DNA from: Parachlorella kessleri
Lineage: Eukaryota > Chlorophyta > Trebouxiophyceae > Chlorellales > Chlorellaceae
Assembly: GCA_001598975.1 (NCBI GenBank)
Contig: BBXU01000509.1
Coordinates: 1 to 34,870 of the forward strand
Reading direction: 5' to 3'
Length of the DNA stretch: 34,870 nt
Below the pieces are notes generated by a model, which was not told where the DNA came from, made no database searches, and saw nothing but the letters and a program-made list of their open reading frames with translations. The stretch's first letter is position 1. Each line of letters begins with the position of its first letter. Both the position numbers and the translations under genes were made by a program. Below are positions 1 through 10,000 of this stretch, piece by piece.

Positions 1-691
1 CCCCCCCCGCAGTAAGGGATGTGTCGTACCCCTGCCTTGTACTTCCTTATTCAGGGTGGCAGATAATGCGAGCAGGGATGGGGTACTGGGATACTGGGCT
101 GAATGCAGAAGGAGCCTGAGTCTTTATTCAGGGTGGCTGGTCGTGCGAACAGAGGTGACGGTGAACTGTGGTGACAGGGGCAATGCAGTTATTAGCATGG
201 GTGGCAGGTAGTGCAAACAGGGAGTAGAGCTGGGCTGGACTGGACTGGACTGACAATGCAGTTATGCTCTGGGGCTTGCCTGACTTCCTTTCTTTGGTGT
301 ACTTTGCACATCCAATGTGTACCGGCTGGCAGTGTTAAATGTGTTGTGGCGCCAGAGTTATTATTATGGGTGGCAAGCAATGTCACACAGGTGCTTAGGA
401 CCAGCCCTCCTGAATTGGCTTGCCAACTGTGCATGCCAACAGTCCCGGTTTGAGAACTGCAGGAGGACAGGCCATTGCAGCAATGATCATCACTGTTGTA
501 GCCTCCTGAATACCACAAAGATTAACCAGCTACGCGGCAAGTGCACAGCTATTCCCGCTGCTTTCCACCATGCTTTCCACTGCCGAGCAAGAGTTCAAGT
601 ATGGCGCTATGCCGTGCGATGATGCTGAGCAGCAGTGGTCAGCAACACTGTCTGTAAGACCCAAAGTCCACAACACAAACCCTAACAGCAA
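1..691. repeat. Degenerate repeat region without a supported gene
   Basis: No convincing exon is visible here on either strand. The left part carries four diverged copies of a motif of the form GGGTGGC(A/T)GGT-GTGC(A/G)AACAG, beginning near 54, 131, 199 and 368, plus a short CTGGA run near 233-250. The right part (about 450-691) shows nothing I can assign apart from being downstream of the gene that stops at 692, so it should include that gene's 3' UTR. No TGTAA signal was found there. Confidence 0.4.
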
Positions 692-3210
692 TTAGGCATA
701 AGGCTCAAGAAGCCACTTCCAGTTGAAACTCTTCGTTGACCTTAAGCCCCGCCACCGCCAGGCCTTGAGAGCATACTTGTCAAGCTGCAGGAGCTCCCCG
801 AACCCCTGTGCTAGCCCCGGCAAAACTTTCTGGTACGGCTCGAGCTCCGCGGGCAACCGCGAGGTGCCAAAGAGCTCCTGGTTTGGCTTCGTTTCCACAA
901 CCCACGCGGCGTTGTCGTCCAGCCAATACGCGCGCTTGAGCGCAGCCAGCACTTCAAAATCATCATACATACTAAACCTTGCAGTCATTGCAGGGAGGTG
1001 CTTGAGCAGGCTCACCCGCAGTGACGTTTGCTGGCTGTCCACTGGCGGGTTGAACTCCAGTTGGCAGCAGGCAGTGAGCATTCGGACCCAGGCCCTGTGA
1101 TCCTCGGGGCCCTCGACCCCGCTCGCGAACTCCTGGGCCAAGTCCCGCGCCGCCGGCAGCTCTAGGGCAGCACGGCACTCGCAGGGGGACGGGGCAAACA
1201 CAGAAGCCAGGCTCAGGAACACCAGAGAAATGCTATGCAAGCGGGCCCCCTTGTCAACATCATTCGTAGACCCAGGTGCCTTCCTCTTCAGATCTGCCAG
1301 CGCCTGCCCAAACAAAGCAAAGACGGTGGCTGGCGGGACTCTCAGCAGCTGTAGCCTGCCGATGCTGGGAGTAAAAGGGGTGGTGCTGCATAAGCAGCTA
1401 GAGGGAGTGCAAGACTAGAGCCAGAGGCACGGATGGAAATGACACACATAGCAAGCTGGTTGCAGGCACTACCGCCAAGTCATACATGTGGCTAGAGACT
1501 CTGTCGGGTATCAGACAAGCTGCTGCGCACTTGTCGCGGGTCATCAGCCTGTTGCCAGGAGAAGTGCTGTCACCCAGCCCGCACTCCTAGCTGCTTACCT
1601 CAGGAGGGCAGCGGCGCAGTGGTGTGCTTCCAACGACCTTAGCTGCGACACCACTCGACTAAGCAGAACTTCAGCGACGTCCTTCCATACATAAGGTCTG
1701 ACCAGTTCTTTCCCCCAGATGTCGGCATAATGCACCAGCCCTTCCAAGATTCGGATACTGTGCTGCGGTAGGCACATGGGCTGGAGGCGGACGCACTCCA
1801 TCAGCGCTTCCAGCTCTCCACTGGAAAGCTGCCAGCGCTTGTTGCTAAGAACGGCCCAGACGAATTCTGACACGCTCTGGCTATCCTCTTCTTGGAGCGC
1901 CATGCCGAGGAGCACGCCTGGCTGCATAGGAAATGTCTGCCCAGCGCCACTGCTGCTGCTAGCAACGCTCGCCGCTGCAACCCCAGTGCCAGTCGCTGGA
2001 CCCGCTTCTTGCTTGGAGAGCTTGATCCGCACCGAGCCTGGGTTGGGCGGGGGCGGCTCCGGCTTGGCTGCATGGCGGTCTTGCAAGGCTGTCACCAAGC
2101 TGATGAACCTGGACATGATGCGCTGCTGATCATACTGGTCAACTCGAACCCGCAGCTGAAATGCCGTCCTAGCCAACGATGCCAGCGAGCGAAGGTCAGC
2201 ATCTGGCAGCTGCAACATCAACTCCTCCAAAGCCAACTTGAAGGCTGCTAACAAGTGCCTGCGACTGTCTTCCCCGCTGTGTGCGTGGAGGGCCCGCAGT
2301 CGGTCGAATGCAGCACCCAAGGTCGCTAGCGGAACTATCCTTGCTTCACCCACTGCGCGGAGCAGCGCTGCAACCTCGCTGTAAGACCTGGCCTGGCACA
2401 TGATCGAGATGAAGAGTAGTTCAGTATACGTATCCTGCATGAATGCCAGCTATTTCCACGTCAACCCATGCAATTTCAGTGCATTAACGTCCAATTCTGA
2501 CCCAGCACACAGCACCTTCTAAAGCGGCCTGCTATGTATTGAAGTCGAATTACCCAACTTTGCCCCCTGTCCCTCAGCATGCGTATCCCACCTGCTCCCA
2601 AGAATCCTGATTCATGCCACCTTGCACCTGATCACTCAGACTACTCTGCAGTACAGAAGGAGTGGCAATGCTGACAGTCAGTGCAGCCGAGCAGTGAGCC
2701 TCGCACAACCTGGCAACAAGCAGCAAGCAAGCTGCAGCCACAACCCAAGCGATCGCAGTGCAGGGGGCTTGCAGGAAATCTACTCTCAGCCAGCTTACCA
2801 GCGACTCCAGCAAGTGCGGGCTTTTCTTGACCAAACGTGTTAGCTTCGGCTCCTCTTCCAGTAACCAACGTGCACTAGGGTGCAGGGAGGGCTCCTCCTC
2901 CTTGGGCACCTGTAAAACATCACACCAGTAATCAGCCAAGCCAGTTGTTGCCAGGTTTGCAGACCCTGACAGTGTCCAGGACTTCAGAGCAGCCTGCACA
3001 GCTGCTTTCGAGTGGCAGCTCTGCCTTGTGGCGGGTGTGCCATTGTGGCAATGTGGAACCACTTGATCAGTTCCAAACCGATCGGAGGCCCTGACCCCTC
3101 ACCTTGCTGCAACGTACCAGCGACCTGCTCGGCCTCGGTGCAGCCGACCTAGCCTGCAGCAGGCCTGCCCTGCCTATATGACATGGCCTTGCCGTGCTGT
3201 GCACGAGCAT
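692..3210 (-). CDS. Unrecognised, probably organelle-targeted helical protein (4 exons, 572 aa)
   Basis: The inferred exons are 3210-3103, 2909-2799, 2434-1599 and 1355-692 (stop), with phases 0, 0 and 2 that chain correctly to 573 codons. All junctions are GT-AG (for example CAAG|GTGAGG and TTTTACAG|GTG). The first exon encodes about 36 residues rich in Arg, Ser and Ala with no acidic residue, ending RSLVRCSK, which looks like a chloroplast or mitochondrial transit peptide. The rest is mainly helical: residues 74-180 contain Leu/Ala-rich helices (for example SYSEVAALLRAVGEA and LRSLASLARTAFQLR), followed by a Pro/Ser/Ala/Gly-rich linker near residues 195-230 and more helices to the end. No RAP domain or canonical OPR/PPR repeat motif is readable, so I assign no function. 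An alpha-solenoid organelle RNA-binding role is one possibility, by resemblance of style only. The start codon is the least certain part. Confidence 0.6.
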
Positions 3211-4007
3211 GGGCACCAAGAACCCCGAATCTCCTCAAGGTTTGATAAGAGACTAGGCTGCTTTCTGATGGACAGGGAAGGCCAGAATAGATTGTGAAGG
3301 TGTCACATTTCACGGGGAGCTCCGCGGGAAAGCCCATGGGAAAGCCTGGGCGCTAATAAAGGCGCATGCGCTGCCCTTCTGACTTAACTAGGGCACCAGA
3401 GCTCTTTAATCGTGTTGAACGCACTCTAGAAGCTTGCACGGCCATTGGACCGTGCACCGGGAATGCCCCCACTTCTGCGTTGACTGACGGTTCGCAAGTG
3501 CTGTTGGGGACCTAGTATTAACTGGCAAGCAGGCGGACGTTTGTGTGCCTTCTGACCAGCCTCCCTGGCCTTGTCTCAGTACAGTCGGGCAAGCTACGAA
3601 ACCAAAGGTCAGGTAGTCCAGCCCAAGCAGTAGGGCTCCAGCCCTGCACCTGTTATCCAGAGGATTAGGCTACTTCTCATCAGAAACCTCGAAAAGCGGA
3701 AACAGAACAACGGGGATACATATTCAAGGTTGTCATGACAGCTGCGTGAAAGGATATCCATACTGGACAGCCTGAATGATGAAAAGCAGTGCGGAAGGTG
3801 GCTCCATTGCAGTGTGTGTCATGCCCACAAATATAGCGGTCATGGAGGCATGTGCCGGGTACCAAGTCAGTCTAAACCCAACTAGAATATGCCAGTGGGA
3901 GTCCACATATAGCTGTGTACAACCATACGAGCGTGAGGACGAATGAAAGGTATACAACTTGCTGCCATTGGGCAACGTGGCAACCTAACCGGTCACAGGC
4001 AGCCGTA
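3211..4007. other. Intergenic region, promoter of the 692-3210 gene
   Basis: This spacer lies between the stop codon of the large receptor gene (4008, minus strand) and the inferred start of the next minus-strand gene (3210). It should hold the receptor 3' UTR and the promoter of the downstream gene. A perfect 7-bp inverted repeat, TGCACGG/CCGTGCA with an 8-bp loop, lies at 3435-3456; its loop contains ATTGG, which reads CCAAT on the minus strand. No TATA box, TGTAA signal or small gene is convincing. Confidence 0.4.
3435..3456 (-). promoter_or_regulatory. Inverted repeat with CCAAT-like loop
   Basis: TGCACGG at 3435-3441 and CCGTGCA at 3450-3456 are exact inverted repeats, and the loop reads TCCAATGG on the minus strand. 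It lies about 225 bp upstream of the inferred start of the minus-strand gene. A CCAAT-type promoter element or a palindromic factor site is possible; the position is the only supporting evidence. Confidence 0.25.
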
Positions 4008-7000
4008 TCAGCTGCCCCCTGGTGGCTGGGCGTTGAAAGGTAGGAAGCGCAGGGCCTCCCAAGGGGACTGGAGTACCTGCCGCGGCGGTGTGGGCGTGCT
4101 TCGGACGACATGCACAGCATGTAGGTCAGGCCCAGCATGCTTGCTGTCCTGCCCGGCACGCACAGGAGGCTGGTCGTGCTCCCCACCACCGCTTGCACGA
4201 CCGATCGCCCGGGCCTGGCTGTCAGGGCTCCCCCTTTCGTGTGCCGCAAGACCTTCCCGGCCAGCCTGGCTGTCAGGGCTCCCCCTTTTGTGTGCCGCAA
4301 GACCTTCCCGGCCAGCCTGGCTGTCAGGGCTCCCCCTATCATGCACAGCATGGTGGCCTGGCAGGGCGTCAGGTATGACCGTGAGCCGCTCCACCACATC
4401 CCTGATGCTGGGCCGGGCTGCTGGGTCGAGCGCTGTGCATGCTAGGCACAGGTCCACCAGTTCTTGTGGGCAGTCTTCAGGAACTCGCAGCTCCACCAAG
4501 TGGCCCCTCACAGGGTGAATGCCTGCACCAGGTGTACCAAACTTTTGCAATCACCCCCCTGTCCAAACTTGCCGCTGGTACGCCTAGCAGTACGCTGGGT
4601 GTACAGCCTCTCCCTGTCCAAACTCCCCCTGTCAGACCGGCTGCCCTGTATCAATACCTGGGTGACAGATTTTTGGTGACAGGTGGCAAAAGCGGGGGTG
4701 CCTTGCACCCAGCCCTGACCAAATAGCCATGACTGGTAACTCCGTAACAACCCCCGGCCAACAACAACAAACCCGGCCGCCTCAGCTGTAAACTGCGTCT
4801 ACTGCTGCTCAGAGCTGTCGCTGCCAGGACAATCGCAGTCATAGCACCAGGAGCTGTCGCTGCCAGGGACCACAAGCGCTCAAGGTTAGTAGCAGGCCAT
4901 GTCGATGCTGGTGTTGACCCTCACAAGGAGGGCAACCCTAAAATGAATACGCAGCTCACAAACCTTGCGAACTAGCGAAGCTTACCGGGCAAGAGGCCAC
5001 TATACCACCAACCTCCGTGTGCCTGCAGGCAACAACAGTATGCTCCCTGCCTAGCAGGCTAGCCCTCACCGTATGGCTGGGCATCACCCACCTGAGCAGA
5101 TCTCATGCAGCAGCACCCCCAGGCTGAAGATGTCCACGCTTTGGGTGCACTTGGTGCCTAGCATGAGCTCAGGAGCCATCTGCACAGTAGGCAAAGGCAC
5201 CATGGGCCGGTGCTGTCAACATAGCAGACTGAAAAGCTGCGCTTACCTGTCCCCCCTGGCATGAAACCCTGATGCCCTGGAAGTTCGATGTGACTGACGC
5301 ACAAATCTGACACACTGTTTTCGTCAGCCTAAGTTGGCGGCAACTGAAGCTTGCACAAAGGTTGGTGGGCTGCAAGGAGTAACTTACGTAGGCTAAGGTC
5401 CCAGGGGGGCCTCCAGTGTCGCAGCTCAGGCTGTGGTGGGTGCATGACATCACCCTGCATGCAATTTTGTAAGCTACTAAGCCATGCATATGGAGGGCAT
5501 GCCGGTTAAAGCTTTGAAGCCTCGGTCCGCCACCGTTCGCTGCACATGCACACCGGGGCAGATGTGCCATACAACCTGCATTGTCAACCCCTCTCCCCAG
5601 CTCGCACCGTCAAGCCACTTTCACAATTACCGGACACCCAACTCTCCATGCAGTTTGGGCTTTGCAGATGCCATAGTAGATGTGGGTGTCCACCTGGTAA
5701 AGTGCAGGGCCAACCGGCTAAACCTAGCCAGGCTCACATTTTGCCACCTTGACGAGCATTACAGCGTGAGTGGCACGAGCCAAGTTCCAACTTGAAAAAT
5801 ATAAGTCACCCATGACTCATGGCTCACCTGGACAAGCCCACGTCAGCCACCTTGGCGGTGCGCTCCAGCGTCAGCAGCACGTTGCCCGACTTGAGGTCGA
5901 AATGGGTGGCGTTCATGCTGCATCAACAAGCAGTGCCCGGCACTCAGCTGCAGCACTAGATCAACCCACACATAGCATGGGCTAGGCCAAGCTTCATATG
6001 CCTTTGATGTATACCACTGGTACGTCATTACAGGGGTGCAAACCATGCGCAGAGGCAAGGGTTCAAGCAGAGGTTCCCCATCCCTGAGTTATGCCCTACC
6101 TGTGGAGGTAGTGCAGGCCCCGAGCAATGTTCAAGGCGACCTGCTTGCCACTGCACGCAACGAAATCAGACAGGTGGATGTCAGCGTTCATGCCACACTC
6201 CTAATCAATTTAGGAGGAGGAATTTAGAAGCTGCCGACCGCGATGGCCAGGCTCTTACGCGGATATGCACACATCCTCCCGAGGGAGGAGTAACCCGGCC
6301 GGCCATGCTCAGGTGACAGGCAAGCCGCACCACCTGCGCCCCTTGGCTGTTACAAGATGCCAGTGGGCACACATGCCACCTTCCTTCCTAGCACCACTAT
6401 GCTGCTCCTGCTGTGGCCCGCCCTCGTCCCCCTCCCGGACGGCAGCACCCAACATCTGCTTCCCGACCAAAGCAGCAGCCCACCCCGACACGAAACACCC
6501 AACCGCAGCCCCGCCCTGCCCCACCATTACCGCTGCTTTGTGCGCTACCTGCACTCCCGGTGCATGCTGCCTGCAGTACCATGACACATGTGCAGGAGTA
6601 CCACCCACCACAGCCCCACACCTGCGGTACCACCCAAACATCCGCTCGCCGCTGCCGTCCCTGGCCTCCTGGTTCAGCCGGGCCTGCAAGCTGCCGCCTT
6701 CCATCAGCTCCTGCGGTTAAAACAAAGATGGGACGTGAAAATGACAGGGGATCCATATGATCCACAAACAGGATGCCTCGATGCCACTAGGCCTGCCTTG
6801 CATCAGCTCCTGCGGTGAAAACGGATGAACATAAAACCTCCAAGCGATCCTTGCTCACCACACACAAGACCCCTCAATGCCACTAGGCCTGCTGTGCACC
6901 AGCTCGTTTTGGAACGTTAGGGAAGACAGCGCTAGGTATACCAACCACAAGCGCAGCCCAGTCACCTAGGCAACAGACAGCCACGTCCACTTGCGGCAGG

Positions 7001-10000
7001 GTTACATATTACGAAGGACCATGCATCTATAGCTGGGTCACAGACAGGAGCGTAAGCACCGCTGGTATGCACGGTTCAGCATACAGCTGCTCCCCTGGCA
7101 CGCAGGAGGAGCGCTGCAAGAGCACACCTGTCAAGCAGGGTGCAACCATAACCTGACAACGTCGTGCCAAGGCCAGGCCAAGAGAATCTCATGCTTGTAA
7201 GATCATGCTGTCCATGAGTCACCAAGCGACTCACCATGAGCAGATAGCCCTTGTCGCCTTGAATCGACACCCCTGACAGGCCCACGATGTTGGGGTGCCG
7301 CAGCTGCCACAGGATGCTGGCTTCCTGCAAGAATCAAAGAGAGATCCGGGGGAATCAACCATAAGTAGTGACACAGATTCCCTCCAACCAGCAGCGCTGT
7401 GCCTAAGCTGGTGCATCCTCCCATCAGGATTCCAAATCTTTGCAGCAGGGTGGGGTTACCAACACCCCTCACCCGTAGAAAGGCTTCATGGACTTTGAGG
7501 TCATCCCCCAGCGTGACCGTCTTCACAGCCAGCGGCTGGACCCCGTCCAGGAGCGCCTTGTACACCTGCCAGCAAGGGGAGGGTGCGCCACACAGGGGTC
7601 TGGGAGCGGGGCTCGGGGCGATTGAACCTTACTTGACATTATAGACGCGAGTCATGCTTGCAAGTCCATTTTAGAGTGCCACAGAACCGAGCGGGCATTG
7701 CAGGCTTTGCTGGCTCCCCTGATCAGCGCAGAGCTACTACTTCAGGGACATACAGACATATGGTTGTCCATGTACATGCAACTCTAGCGGTACTCCCTCA
7801 CCCACCACGACCTTTACTGGAACAATGCAGATCCGAAGCATCTCAGAAGGCATAATAGGTTGTCATATACTTGACAAGTTGTTTGCTGCGCTCACCGTGC
7901 CAAAGGAGCCGGCTCCCAGGCTCTGCAGGGTGCCGGCAGGGTTGGTGCAGAACTCCAGCTTCTCAAACGGTAGGAGGGTCATCATACCTTCCACCGACAG
8001 AGAGCTCAAGTTGGACAGTGTCCATGACATGGCCTGCAACACACAGGAGACACACTCATGGGAAGCCTTCAGGCGTTAGACAGTGTCCATGACATGGCCT
8101 GCAAGATCACAGGTCGCAATCACATGGGAAGGCAGCAGGCGTGCGCAAGCCGTGGGGAGGTTCTTTTGGTGGGGTATGAGCTGCATGCCAGGTCGGTACT
8201 GCCACTGGTACCCAGCAGACACCCCAGGGTGGATGTCTATGCTGATCATGCTGGTTCCATCGGGCGGTTCCAGCCAAGTGCTCCGTTGGGCACGACCATA
8301 TATACCAATGTATATGTGCCACGGTTAGTAAGCACCATATGCCTCCAGACATGACCCCCCTCCGCTGGCCCTGACGAGCCCCATGGTGCCTTAACCGGTC
8401 GTTAGCTATAGGCTAGGAATCAAGCCTCACATCCAATGACAATAGGAATACTAAACCTTGACTAAGTCATGACACGCGTCCCCTTCCCCACAGCACTCAC
8501 CCTGCTGGACATGAGGCTGCCATTGGTCCCCCCACTGTGCAGGCCGCCAGAATGGCCCTCGGCTGTGGGGGCGGACCCCATACCCCCAGGGCCCTCAAAG
8601 GGTGAGGGAGGTGGGGCCCCACCCGGGTGAGCCTGGCCCCCAGGGCAGGCCTGCAGCAGCTGATACAGCTGGCGGGCGGAGGGGCGCTGCGCCGGGTCCC
8701 TCTGCGCGCAAAGCACAGCAGGCAAAGCGCATGTGATATGAGGGGAGGCTTGCAGCAGCTGGTACAGCTGGCGGGCGGTGGGGCGCTGGACGGGGTCCCT
8801 CTGCGCAAAGCAGGCAAAGCGCACGTTCATTTGCGGAAAAGTGAGTTGCGGCACAGGAGGCGGGCGGTGGGGCGCTGGGCGGGGTCCCTCTGCGCACAGC
8901 AGGCAGAGCGCATGGAATTGAGGGAAGGCTAGCGACACTTGGTGAGTTCCTCCTGTGCAAAGCGGGGACAGCACATGCAACAAGACAACATGTTTCCTTC
9001 AGCAGAGCTAGCCCGCGCCACCCACCCCTACCCCTCCAACACACACACCGTAACCCCCACCTGCATGCACGCCTGGATCGCGTCCGCCACGGCCTGTGTG
9101 CATTCCCGCGGTACATCGGGGTCTCGCAGCCGTCCCCTCTGCGGCATCTCCTCCGTCACAATCTCCCACAGCACCACACCCAGAGAGTACATGTCGGCTT
9201 TCTCGGAGCCGCCCTCCCCCAGGAGCACCTCGGGAGCTGCAGCAGAAGGGAAAAGGGCTTCAGAGGGACACATCGGATTTACCCTGCCTACACAATACCA
9301 GCATGCGCCTCCCTTTAGACAAGGGTTTGCAACTACAAATTCCATTCCCAGCAGCAGCTAATCGCACTGACGATGGCACATCGAAGCAGGCATATCTGCA
9401 CCCTTCCCCGTGGGCCAGCCACTAACTTGGCTCCTCGCGCCCCACCACCACGCTCCACTTGCAGCACTACATATCTTTCCTCACTGCTCGCTCACCCACA
9501 GGATCGGGAGACAGCCTCCACACAAGCAACATCACTGATGTAAGCAGTGCTTGCCTCGGGCTGCCTAGTCCCGTACACTTCCCATCAACAGACGGCTAGC
9601 GAGCACTGACCTGCCCAGGTAAACGTCCCCACAAATCCCCCCTGGGGCTTGCTGGGAGGCTTGTCACAATCCCGCTGCTGCTGCTGCTGCTGCTCCTCCT
9701 CCCCCAGAAGCTTGGCCAGGCCCACATCAGACACCTTGGCACGCCCGTCACGCCCCAGCAGCACGTTCTGCATGTGGTGCACAGACAGGGGTAGCCAGTC
9801 ATGGGCGTGACTACACTGGCGGGCATGGCCCTCCTGCGCCAGCACTGCCAGCGGCCAGTAAGCCAGCCAGATGAGTAGTCGTATGTTGACACTTGGCAAG
9901 CAAGTACAAGCAAGCAAGGACATACCAATGCTTGTTTAAGTAGACGGAGAACCTACGTGTCCGTGAGCAAGCAGGGCAAGCTTGCCTTGCCAGCATATTC

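Larger units (their letters stand above)
4008..8033 (-). other. Receptor exons 25-33: second TKL-type kinase domain and repeat tail
   Basis: The exons are 8033-7896, 7565-7473, 7324-7235, 6710-6634, 6150-6100, 5917-5828, 5430-5388, 5179-5092 and 4522-4008 (stop). Motifs: LGAGSFGTVYKALL, lysine in LAVKTV (about residue 1205), alpha-C Glu at the start of exon 27 (about 1222), LRHPNIVGL, ELMEGGSLQARL, ARGLHYLH, catalytic HFDLKSGNVLL (about 1299, HRD changed to HFD), DVG (about 1319), GTLAYMAPELM, and DPAARPSIRDVVERL. HFD in place of HRD is common in RAF-like and algal TKL kinases, so activity is plausible. The 115-residue tail contains RGSPDSQA three times and GREGLAAH twice. An intron using GTCATACC after the kinase domain could shorten the tail; I kept the open frame to its stop. 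Confidence 0.8.

Noticed and set aside
6265..6765. Several overlapping open frames on both strands
   Set aside because: Only the 77-nt receptor exon 28 (6710-6634) shows conserved kinase sequence (ELMEGGSLQARL); the rest are open by chance in GC-rich DNA.
7896..8701. Two separate kinase genes with a boundary near 8450
   Set aside because: Exon 24 has no stop, ends in a good donor (AGCAGG|GTGAGT), and joins exon 25 in phase 0; there is no start codon context, TATA or TGTAA between them that I can see.
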